From the NCBI GenBank assembly GCA_016218905.1, contig JACRCS010001015.1, positions 1-15,955 on the forward strand: DNA of 15,955 nt. Direction: 5' to 3'. The notes beneath the pieces were generated by a model, which had not been told where the DNA came from, searched no databases, and saw only the letters and a program-made list of their open reading frames with translations. Below, piece by piece: positions 1 through 6,082 of this stretch (the stretch's first letter is position 1; each line of letters starts with the position of its first letter). The stretch is from Deltaproteobacteria bacterium (GTDB lineage: Bacteria; Desulfobacterota_C; Deferrisomatia; Deferrisomatales; JACRMM01). The position numbers were made by a program, and so were the translations under genes.

Positions 1-520
1 CCTTGGTGCGCAGGCCGCCCTGGAGAACCGCTCGGATGGCGTCTTCCAGAGAAGCGCTCAGTTTGCGCCGGACCTCCGCCCGAGAGGTTGCCTCCTCGGG
101 CATCTCATAGGTCATCGCGCGGCGCATTCGCAGGTCGAACGGCAACTGCTCAAGCGGCCCGAAGGCGAGGTTCGAGACCAGGACGATTCGCGCGTGGCCG
201 AGCGCCTTCAATCCGTACCCGAGCTCGATCAGGACGTTGGGGTTAGGGCACGGCCGGCCTCCTTCCGCCTGGCGCACGATCGAGACATCACAGACGAGGA
301 GGTCGGCCTGATCGATCTTGTCGAAGATGGCCCTCGCGATGTCCGGTGAGCCTGGGAGTCCCTGAGTATCTCGGTCCACGACAGGCTCGATCTCGATGGA
401 GTCGTCTTCCCGGATACGCTTCGCCGCTTCGTGCAAAGCGGTGTCGATGAACCCTCGGTTGGTCGAATTGGGCAGGTCAGACTGCCACGAGTAGAAAATC
501 CTGAAGTGGCCTTCACTCAT
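1..520 (-). CDS. TIR-like domain protein, 3' end cut by window edge
   Basis: The frame is open from ATG at 520 to the left edge and gives 173 residues with no stop. The N-terminus has the RIFYSWQSD motif (residues 7-15), and residues 92-103 read PNPNVLIELGYG. This pairing is typical of bacterial TIR-like proteins of the predicted nucleotide-binding kind; Glu99 sits where the catalytic Glu of TIR NADases would be expected. A hydrophobic strand ADLLVCDVS (72-80) and a second RIVLVSN (111-117) fit an alternating beta/alpha fold. The start overlaps the methylase stop as ATGA (517-520), so the two are probably translationally coupled. As the last visible gene of a DISARM-like operon it may be an effector acting by NAD+ depletion or nucleotide signalling; this is inferred. 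The C-terminal part is unseen, so a fused effector or sensor domain cannot be excluded. Confidence 0.75.
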   Translation of the reverse strand, partial: MSEGHFRIFYSWQSDLPNSTNRGFIDTALHEAAKRIREDDSIEIEPVVDRDTQGLPGSPDIARAIFDKIDQADLLVCDVSIVRQAEGGRPCPNPNVLIELGYGLKALGHARIVLVSNLAFGPLEQLPFDLRMRRAMTYEMPEEATSRAEVRRKLSASLEDAIRAVLQGGLRTK

Positions 521-2898
521 GGGGCTTTCCAGGCGTATCGAGTTCCCCGCTTCTCCCCGGTCTTCTCGACGTCTTCGTGCTCGGCAAGTTGTCGGGCGAG
601 CGTGATCCAGTCGGAGGCGTCTATCTCCAGGGCACCCATCAGGTCGGCTCGGGAGCGGGGGCCGGGGTGGGTCTTGAGGTAGTCCAGGGCCTGGGTCAGG
701 GGAGCGGCCGCGGTCGGACGCGTCGGGGCCGGAGGTGCAGCGGCCGCGCCCGGGGACACGGGCCCTGGTCGCGTGGGACGCGGGGGTGGAGGCGTGAGTT
801 CGAAGTGGGCCTGCAGCGGCTTACGCGTCGGCTCCGGGAAGGGTGCCGGCTGAAGACGTTGGGCGGCGAGTGCTGGGCTCTGCGTGGGCGGAGGCTTGGC
901 GGGGGCTGGGATCCCGAGGTCGAGCCCTTGCTCCAGGCGATCGTACATTTCTAGGACCAGAAGCTTGGTGCGGTAGTCACCGTAGCGCTGGCGGTCGCGG
1001 CGCTCGACGATCGGAAAAGTGTCGAGGATGTACGAGAGTTCGTCCTTCGTAATGCCGTACAAATCGCGGGCGACGATGGACTCGATCTTAGCCCTTGCAA
1101 GTAGGCGGTCTTCGTCGTCGAAGTAGCCCGGGGGTGTGGTACCTTCCGGGACGGGAGCAGCCCAGCCATATTTCGCCATCTGATTCCAGTAGTCTATCAT
1201 CTCGGGGCCCGTGCAACTAAGCCGGAGAGCGAGGGGGCACAGGAGTCCGACCGCATGGTCTCCGAGGCGCGGATGAGGAAATGGCAGGCTATCGACAATG
1301 GTATAAGAGACAGTCAGCTTAATTTGTTTTCTGACCAGCCAATCCATCGAGAAAGAATTAGCGACGCTCAACCATACCAAATAGATCCATTCGCTTCCGT
1401 CCTCGAATGTTATGGTTGGCACTTTGTGCCCTGCGACACATCCAGATGGCAATATTGCGGAGATAAATGACCTCTCTGTGTCTGGATAGGCTACATCACA
1501 GAATCCTATTCTATATTTATTCAGTCTATTCCGTAGTTTGCTTGGAATTCTGTCAATTTGGATCCACCATTGAGGCTGGACAGACTTTTCTAAGTCAGAA
1601 AATGGCAATTCTTCCCAATCGGCCGAGCGCCCTCTGCCTGCCCTATACCCCTTGGCGCGATGGTCGTACTGGGAAACCATTCGCCCCTCGTAGATCGGAA
1701 GTCCATTCTGCTCTGCGCAGAAAAGTTCCCGATCATTTCCCATATCGAGCTCTCGCATATACTGCCGCCGGGGAGGTCCACTTGATTTGTTGCCAAAACC
1801 TGGGTATCTAGAGTACATCTTCTCAGCTACAGATATATCGAGTTGACTGTTTAATTCCAATATAGATAGGGCATCTGGCGAGAAGGTCCGAATCAAATGC
1901 GCTGGTAAGCTCAAGGTGCTCCCAGCTGAGACCGCCCGGAGTTTTTCCTGGGTATCGATCGCGAATGCTGCTTTTAACGCGCTTGTCTTTCCGGGTACGC
2001 GAGCAGTGTATATGCAAAATCTAGTAGTTACGTTGATTCCCTTAAACCACACCTGGCTTGTGTTAGAGAAACCAAACATACTTTCAAGACATGTTTCATT
2101 CAATAAGAATTCACGAATTGCAGCACAATTAGCTCCATTGTAAAGCCCAGATGGAACAACTTGACAGGCACGGCCATTGTGCCCCACTTTACCTAATGCC
2201 AACTCTACAAACATTCTGTAAATATTGAAGTCTCCTTTACCAAGATTGCCCGGCGCAAATAGCACGTAAATCCCACTGTCTTTATAGAAATGCACTTCCG
2301 TATATAGCTGCCGGCGGTGGTCCTCCCAGCGGGCCGCTATCACCGGGTCTTCGAGCAGCTTCGCCACGATGGCGTCTTGTCCTGTGCGGTCCTGGAACCG
2401 GACGTCCGGGTCAAATGCCGAAAAGAACTCCTTTACGTCCGGGCTCAGCGTGTCCCACGGCGGGTTTCCGAGGAACACGTCGAAGCCTCCCTCCCAACCT
2501 TTGGGCGAATCCTTGTCGGAACTGGGGCGGAACACCTGGGGGAACGCCAGGTGCCAGTGGAAGAAGGCGTGATGGCGGGCCAGCCGTTGCACCTCGTCGC
2601 GGGTTGCCCGGGGCGCGGATGCGGGGTCGCGCTGCAGGCGCAGCCACAGACCTTGGGTGACCGCCGCGGCCTCCAGGGCGCCCTCGCGCTTGGGCCAGAA
2701 GAACCCTGAGCACCAAGCGTCCGCGAGAAACTTTCGCCGCTGGAAGTCGTCGGAGCGGATCAGGTGCGCCCAGTCCTCCTCCTTCTGCCGCAGGGCCCGG
2801 ATGTCGGCGTCCGGCTCGGACTCGACGCGCTCGGCCTGAGAGGTGAGCCCGCCGTAGGAGAGGGGCGTTTCCGCGGCCATACCGGCGAAGAGGGTCAT
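517..2898 (-). CDS. Methyltransferase C-terminal part (catalytic NPPW, target recognition region, winged helix)
   Basis: This frame carries the rest of the methylase; homologous coding starts at about 2992, and the ATG at 2898 (MTLFAG) is just an internal methionine with no strong ribosome site. GNPPWDTL gives the catalytic motif IV of an amino-methyltransferase (local residues 144-151). Local residues about 197-538 form the likely target recognition domain and are encoded by AT-richer DNA than the flanks. A conserved-looking stretch, YWNQMAKYGWAAPVPEG, follows. Local residues about 655-735 are a proline/alanine-rich linker. The last 60 or so residues (LTQALDYLKTHPGPRSRADL onward, ending EKRGTRYAWK) look like a winged-helix DNA-binding domain. 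The stop overlaps the TIR-like start as ATGA. If made separately, this half would lack SAM-binding motif I. Confidence 0.85.
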   Translation of the reverse strand: MTLFAGMAAETPLSYGGLTSQAERVESEPDADIRALRQKEEDWAHLIRSDDFQRRKFLADAWCSGFFWPKREGALEAAAVTQGLWLRLQRDPASAPRATRDEVQRLARHHAFFHWHLAFPQVFRPSSDKDSPKGWEGGFDVFLGNPPWDTLSPDVKEFFSAFDPDVRFQDRTGQDAIVAKLLEDPVIAARWEDHRRQLYTEVHFYKDSGIYVLFAPGNLGKGDFNIYRMFVELALGKVGHNGRACQVVPSGLYNGANCAAIREFLLNETCLESMFGFSNTSQVWFKGINVTTRFCIYTARVPGKTSALKAAFAIDTQEKLRAVSAGSTLSLPAHLIRTFSPDALSILELNSQLDISVAEKMYSRYPGFGNKSSGPPRRQYMRELDMGNDRELFCAEQNGLPIYEGRMVSQYDHRAKGYRAGRGRSADWEELPFSDLEKSVQPQWWIQIDRIPSKLRNRLNKYRIGFCDVAYPDTERSFISAILPSGCVAGHKVPTITFEDGSEWIYLVWLSVANSFSMDWLVRKQIKLTVSYTIVDSLPFPHPRLGDHAVGLLCPLALRLSCTGPEMIDYWNQMAKYGWAAPVPEGTTPPGYFDDEDRLLARAKIESIVARDLYGITKDELSYILDTFPIVERRDRQRYGDYRTKLLVLEMYDRLEQGLDLGIPAPAKPPPTQSPALAAQRLQPAPFPEPTRKPLQAHFELTPPPPRPTRPGPVSPGAAAAPPAPTRPTAAAPLTQALDYLKTHPGPRSRADLMGALEIDASDWITLARQLAEHEDVEKTGEKRGTRYAWKAP
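1285..2308. other. Low-GC block within the methylase gene (target recognition region)
   Basis: Composition changes abruptly inside one open frame. Counted GC is 25/60 at 1321-1380, 19/60 at 1501-1560, 22/60 at 1801-1860 and 22/60 at 2041-2100, against 41/60 at 2521-2580 just outside. Codon choice also changes, with many A/T-ending codons. The block corresponds to full-length residues about 837-1178, after the catalytic motif and before the conserved C-terminal helices, which is where specificity domains of this family sit. The simplest reading is a recombined target recognition cassette from a lower-GC donor. The edges are judged by eye and could be off by tens of bases. Confidence 0.7.
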
Positions 2899-4819
2899 CT
2901 GACCGCGGCGGTCGTCGCTGTTCTGTTTTCGGAGCCGGCGGGCCGCTTCCTTCTCGTCCCCCTCGACAGCCTCGAAGGCCTCGTCCGGGATCCCCTTTGG
3001 CCATGAGGGCGGGGGTGGCGCCGATGAGGGCGTTGCCGCACTGGACGTGGCTGTCGAGAAATGACAGCGGCTTCCCTGGTTCCAGGGCCTCCATCCAAAG
3101 GGCTACCTTGCACAACTCCACGGCCATGGGGTTGATGTCGACGCCATACAGGCAGTGCCCGATCACGTCGCGCAGGGCCTGGCGGTAGGCTTCCGGCGCC
3201 GGCTCCTCGTCGCCGGTGCGGACTGCGGCGAGGTGCTTCGCGATCCGATGGCCCGAGGCGATGAGGAAGTGCCCACTGCCGCACGCCGGGTCGCAGACTC
3301 TGAGCGACAGGAGCGCCTTCTCGGCCAAGAGCCGGTAGACGTCTTCGGGCCTTCCTTTGGACAGCCGGACTGCCTCTTCCAGCTTCTGCCGAATCACCGG
3401 CTCCAAGGCCACGTCCAGGCAGGTTTGAACGAGGCAGTCCGCGGTGTAGTAGCTGCCCGAAGTCTTCCGCTCATGGCCGCCCAGAGTCTTGAGCACGAAG
3501 GTGGCAGCATCGACGTTCACCTCCGGGTGGAGTTCCAACAGGGCTTCGTAGACGCTCCCCAGCTCCTCGGACCGGAGATTCTTGTAGTCCACCGGCCGGA
3601 GGCTCCCGTCGGCGAGCCGGTAGGCCAGGGCCCGGAGGGCGTCGAGGAAATAGCCGTTGGCGATCTGGCCACCGAGGTGCGGAGTAGCCGCCTCCGACCA
3701 CAGGAAGCTCCCGAGGGGCTTCAGGCCGAGGGAGGGGCACCCTTCGGGGTCGCCAAGCTTGGAACCGACGACTCGCACTCCCTCGTAGAGGTCAGCGTGG
3801 CGGCTGCCGCGCTGGCGGCCGGCCAGGTCTCGGAGCCGGCGCGTGGAGTAGAACCGGAGATATCTCTCGCGGGCCGAGACGCCGCTCTCGGGGTCGAGGA
3901 GGAGACCCCGATCTTCAGCCACGAAGAGGAAGATGAGTCGGTAGACGAGGCGCAGGAGCTCTCGGTAGTAGTCCTGCTTGTCGAGAGCGCCGGAGCGCAG
4001 TGCGTCCCGCAGAGCGCTGTTCGCCGGGAGGGCGAGGAACCCCTGACCGAGTGCGGTGATCGCCTTCTCGACGCCGCCCCGCAGTTGATCGAGGGCCCGA
4101 GCGCCCTCGTCCTGGGCCGCCTTGGACCACCTCTCCAGCCAACACTCCTCGGGCTTCTCCGCCTCCACCCGGGACTGGTGGCACAACACCCAGAGGAGCG
4201 CGAAGTCTGCGAAGGCCTCGCCGTCCATCAGGGTCTCGAGATCGAACTCGACGTAGGCCTGACGGGTGAGGCTCGCGTTGTCGCGGAGGATGCGGAGCTT
4301 GAAGCCGTTGGAGACGAGGCCCCAGAGGTAGTCCTCCGAGCGGTTCAGGAGCTCCTGCACCAGACCGTGAGGGCTCGTGCGGGCCGCCCCGGCGACGCCT
4401 GCGGTCCGATGGTCGAGGTCCACTCGGTTGCCCACGAGGTGGATGGGCGTGCGGTGCCAGAGATGAGAGACGGGGTAGGTCTTGCCGCCGATCTCCTGCG
4501 CCTTGCTGCCGAGGAGCCGGCCGTAGCCGAGCTCCTGGAACAAGGGAAGGAGCCAGCGCTCGCGGGTCACGGTGGTGCCAGCGTCGGCCCCGGGGAGCGT
4601 CTCGGCCGCGGCGCGGAAGGCCGTCCACGCCCCGAGGAGCCGGCTCCACGACCGATTCACCGCCTCGCTAAGCTTCTCGCCCTTGGAGAGGTGGTAGTCC
4701 TCGGCGCCAAGCCCCTCGATCCCCTTGTCGCCGTCGGCGATGCGCCGCAGGAGGTCGGCGGGGAGGATCGCGCCCTCGGTGCGGATCGTGGCGAAGATCT
4801 CTTTGCTGCGTCGGCTCAT
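2411..4819 (-). CDS. Methyltransferase N-terminal part (SAM-binding half), in frame to about 2993
   Basis: This frame begins at ATG 4819, which overlaps the stop of the 41-codon ORF as ATGA. Residues 1-100 are helical and basic (MSRRSKEIF start). Residues 149-180 (SPHGLVQELLNRSEDYLWGL onwards) and the following YVEFDLETLMDGEAFADF resemble the N-terminal region of large PglX/type IIG-like methylases. I see no convincing PD-(D/E)XK triad here, so cleavage activity within this protein is not supported. HERKTSGSYYT, near residue 450, precedes the SAM-binding motif DPACGSGHFL (from residue 510). CLYGVDINPMAVELCKVALW is the acidic strand and helix that follow it. Genuine sequence ends around residue 609. 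The remaining 193 residues are arginine- and glycine-rich out-of-phase translation and should be disregarded. Confidence 0.85.
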   Translation of the reverse strand: MSRRSKEIFATIRTEGAILPADLLRRIADGDKGIEGLGAEDYHLSKGEKLSEAVNRSWSRLLGAWTAFRAAAETLPGADAGTTVTRERWLLPLFQELGYGRLLGSKAQEIGGKTYPVSHLWHRTPIHLVGNRVDLDHRTAGVAGAARTSPHGLVQELLNRSEDYLWGLVSNGFKLRILRDNASLTRQAYVEFDLETLMDGEAFADFALLWVLCHQSRVEAEKPEECWLERWSKAAQDEGARALDQLRGGVEKAITALGQGFLALPANSALRDALRSGALDKQDYYRELLRLVYRLIFLFVAEDRGLLLDPESGVSARERYLRFYSTRRLRDLAGRQRGSRHADLYEGVRVVGSKLGDPEGCPSLGLKPLGSFLWSEAATPHLGGQIANGYFLDALRALAYRLADGSLRPVDYKNLRSEELGSVYEALLELHPEVNVDAATFVLKTLGGHERKTSGSYYTADCLVQTCLDVALEPVIRQKLEEAVRLSKGRPEDVYRLLAEKALLSLRVCDPACGSGHFLIASGHRIAKHLAAVRTGDEEPAPEAYRQALRDVIGHCLYGVDINPMAVELCKVALWMEALEPGKPLSFLDSHVQCGNALIGATPALMAKGDPGRGLRGCRGGREGSGPPAPKTEQRRPPRSDDPLRRYGRGNAPLLRRAHLSGRARRVRAGRRHPGPAAEGGGLGAPDPLRRLPAAKVSRGRLVLRVLLAQARGRPGGRGGHPRSVAAPAARPRIRAPGNPRRGATAGPPSRLLPLAPGVPPGVPPQFRQGFAQRLGGRLRRVPRKPAVGHAEPGRKGVLFGI
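2992..2995. other. Frameshift site: C4 run (G4 in sense strand)
   Basis: The sense strand reads GCC AAA GGG G AT CCC. Dropping one G restores the reading AKGIPDEAF, which matches the family; keeping it shifts to AKGDPGRG and onwards into non-homologous, arginine-rich sequence. The run is preceded by an A3 tract. The site lies between motifs I and IV of the methylase, so it decides whether the enzyme can be active. Confidence 0.85.
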
Positions 4820-4941
4820 GGCAGGCTCGGCATCCTTCTGTAGTGGACCTCGCCGCCAGTCTTGACGAAAAGCTCCTTGACGGACGCGGGGAGCTTGTTG
4901 ATAGTAATGCGTGGAGGCTTTGTGGTGCTCGTTGGGCCCAT
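4816..4941 (-). CDS. Small ORF (41 aa) coupled to the methylase start
   Basis: The sequence from ATG at 4941 reads MGPTSTTKPPRITINKLPAS followed by VKELFVKTGGEVHYRRMPSLP, then TGA at 4818-4816. That TGA overlaps the methylase ATG as ATGA, the same coupling seen at two other junctions of this operon. A purine-rich ribosome site (AAGGAAGGA) lies about 9-10 bases upstream. The peptide is basic, has no membrane segment, and has a short helix-like stretch (SVKELFVKT). I do not recognise a family. It could be a real small defence component, or a leader peptide whose translation delivers ribosomes to the methylase. Coupling and ribosome site support translation; function is unknown. Confidence 0.5.
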   Translation of the reverse strand: MGPTSTTKPPRITINKLPASVKELFVKTGGEVHYRRMPSLP

Positions 4942-4970
4942 TGCCTTTTTTCCTTCCTTGGATACTTGCT

Positions 4971-5004
4971 CCCCGTCCGACACGCTGAAAGGCCTCGGGC
5001 GGGG
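4971..5004 (+). terminator. Terminator-like hairpin with plus-strand T tract
   Basis: CCCCGTCCGA (4971-4980) pairs with TCGGGCGGGG (4995-5004), with one mismatch in ten and a 14-base loop. On the plus strand it is followed by TTATCTTTTT (5005-5014), as in a Rho-independent terminator. No plus-strand gene needs it. In the minus-strand mRNA the same hairpin would lie about 30 bases upstream of the small ORF start, without a U tract. It may terminate antisense transcription or be an mRNA leader structure. Confidence 0.4.
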
Positions 5005-5074
5005 TTATCTTTTTCGCGTCCGGTGCCCCCCGTGGGCTCGATAGGGTTCGCCCCGCCGGACATCCTCTCTTACG

Positions 5075-5100
5075 GGCCCCGTTCTAAGTTGGACGGGGCC
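5075..5100. repeat. Inverted repeat (8-bp stem, 10-base loop)
   Basis: GGCCCCGT (5075-5082) and ACGGGGCC (5093-5100) are exact reverse complements around a 10-base loop. No T tract follows on either strand, so a simple terminator is unlikely. It is the second of three hairpins in the gap before the methylase. Confidence 0.5.
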
Positions 5101-5150
5101 TTGACTCCTCAGCGCATTCTGGGGATACTTCTCAGCGGAGGTTCGGCTTA

Positions 5151-5170
5151 GGGGCTGCTCCGGCGGCCCC
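5151..5170. repeat. Inverted repeat (8-bp stem, tetraloop)
   Basis: GGGGCTGC (5151-5158) pairs with GCGGCCCC (5163-5170), with one G-T pair, around the loop TCCG. In the minus-strand RNA it lies directly after the orphan AAGGAGGT ribosome site that follows the DUF3800 stop, so it could affect initiation there. No adjoining U tract is present. Confidence 0.45.
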
Positions 5171-5195
5171 AACAGCGTTACCTCCTTTTTCATTT

Positions 5196-6074
5196 CTAGC
5201 GTTTGGTGTATGGGTCCGGCACGTAGTCGATGCCGTACACGCGAAATGTCTCCCCGTCTCGATTCCCCTCCCCAACAAAGCGAAGCGCGTGGAGCCACGG
5301 ACCGAACTCCTCGGCGATCTCCTGGCGCATCGGCGCATCCATCCCCCGCGAGGGGAGTCGAAATCCCCAGTTCACGCAGTAGATGCACACGTCCGCCGCC
5401 TGAATCGGATAGGTCATGTCGGACGAAACGAAGAACGGGCTCGGAACGATCCGCGACGTCCGATAACGGCCGGTGTAGGTCTGGGTGAAGTACCGCTCCA
5501 ACCTCCGGACGAAGCGTCGATCTTCTGTCTTCTCCGTCTCGTCCATCACCAGCAGACCTGCCTCATCAGCCCGATCCAAGAAATAGAAGTACCGTTCCAA
5601 GAGGAACACCTGATCCTTTCGGAGGAACTCGGCGGCCTCGAAGGTGTCGGGCCTGACCACACTCTTGGGAATTGCCACCGCGAAGAGCACGGCATCTTGC
5701 TCGCGAAGCAGCTGAAAGATACCTCGGGCCATGACCAGACACGCTTGCCCGTAGGCCGTGAATTCGTGGCGCCGGGGGGCCTTGTCAACGCCGCCACTCG
5801 CAAGAAATCCGAGAGCGTGCTTTCGGCGGGACAAGTCGTCCATCCAGTCGTCCTGCCGGGCCCACTTGAAACGGTCCTTGTCGAGAAGTCGGTGTCCTTT
5901 GATCTCGACCCGATGGTGGTGAAGCAGGTCTCCGAAGGCGTTCTGCTCCAGCTCCATCATTCCCCGTACGAAAGGCCAGAGGCGCCGCGCACGGAGCGCG
6001 ACCCCACCGCGGACCTCGTAGGGGAGGTTGCGATGGTCGTGGCCGCTCTCGTCCAAGAATAGCAAATAGCTCAT
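5196..6074 (-). CDS. DUF3800 domain protein
   Basis: This 292-residue protein has the DUF3800 signatures in order: an N-terminal FLDESG strand (residues 6-11), VEIKG (56-60), VMDET near 176-180, and the C-terminal SSDMTYPIQAADVCIYCV segment (from 217). The conserved acidic residues (Asp8, Glu9, Glu57, Asp178/Glu179, Asp228) fit the RNase H-like fold proposed for this family, suggesting a nuclease, although its biochemistry is poorly known. DUF3800 genes are common in defence islands. The start at 6074 lies 8 bases after the DrmD-like stop and has GAGG 7 bases upstream, overlapping that stop, so it belongs to the same transcript. No signal peptide or membrane segment is apparent. It may be an accessory nuclease of the DISARM-like system; this is inferred from position. 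Confidence 0.88.
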   Translation of the reverse strand: MSYLLFLDESGHDHRNLPYEVRGGVALRARRLWPFVRGMMELEQNAFGDLLHHHRVEIKGHRLLDKDRFKWARQDDWMDDLSRRKHALGFLASGGVDKAPRRHEFTAYGQACLVMARGIFQLLREQDAVLFAVAIPKSVVRPDTFEAAEFLRKDQVFLLERYFYFLDRADEAGLLVMDETEKTEDRRFVRRLERYFTQTYTGRYRTSRIVPSPFFVSSDMTYPIQAADVCIYCVNWGFRLPSRGMDAPMRQEIAEEFGPWLHALRFVGEGNRDGETFRVYGIDYVPDPYTKR

Positions 6075-6082
6075 CGCGGACC

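Larger units (their letters stand above)
517..4819 (-). pseudogene. N6-adenine DNA methyltransferase, PglX/Eco57I/DrmMI-like, interrupted by a +1 frameshift
   Basis: Two overlapping frames join into one 1433-residue protein if one base is removed from the C run at 2992-2995 (GGGG in the sense strand). Before the run the frame reads NALIGATPALMAKG, ending at residue 609. After it, the other frame continues with IPDEAFEAVEGDEKEAARRL from residue 610, a conserved linker in large Eco57I-family methylases. Motif I (DPACGSG, residues 510-516) lies before the break, and catalytic motif IV (NPPW, 785-788) lies after it. As written, the first frame runs out of phase for about 190 codons to a stop at 2411, so neither fragment alone has both motifs. 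The expected role is host DNA protection in a DISARM-like system. The cause may be a homopolymer sequencing error, a real inactivating mutation, or slippage at a short G tract. An error or recent mutation is most likely, because both halves are otherwise intact. Confidence 0.85.
4942..5195. other. Structured gap between DUF3800 gene and the small ORF/methylase
   Basis: This is the only sizeable break in the operon. It holds three inverted repeats (4971-5004, 5075-5100, 5151-5170). It also holds a consensus Shine-Dalgarno AAGGAGGT on the minus strand just after the DUF3800 stop (5178-5185), with TTG as a possible start at 5172. The resulting 55-residue frame (to 5005) is rich in Arg, Pro and Gly and not convincingly a protein. 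The gap could be a structured leader that sets methylase expression relative to the upstream helicases. No clear minus-strand promoter was found here. Confidence 0.45.

Noticed and set aside
1467..1811. Plus-strand ORF inside the AT-rich block
   Set aside because: The minus-strand methylase frame is continuous across it and there is no ribosome site or family match; the block is explained as a recombined domain, not an inserted gene.
2992..2995. Programmed ribosomal frameshifting to make the full methylase
   Set aside because: A +1 shift would be needed, and I see no stop or rare-codon pause or stimulatory structure typical of known +1 sites; an error or mutation is simpler, though slippage cannot be excluded.
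3155..4843. Long plus-strand open frame (562 codons) opposite the methylase
   Set aside because: It is antisense to sequence with clear methylase motifs; high-GC coding DNA commonly leaves the opposite strand open, and the translation has no recognisable domain.
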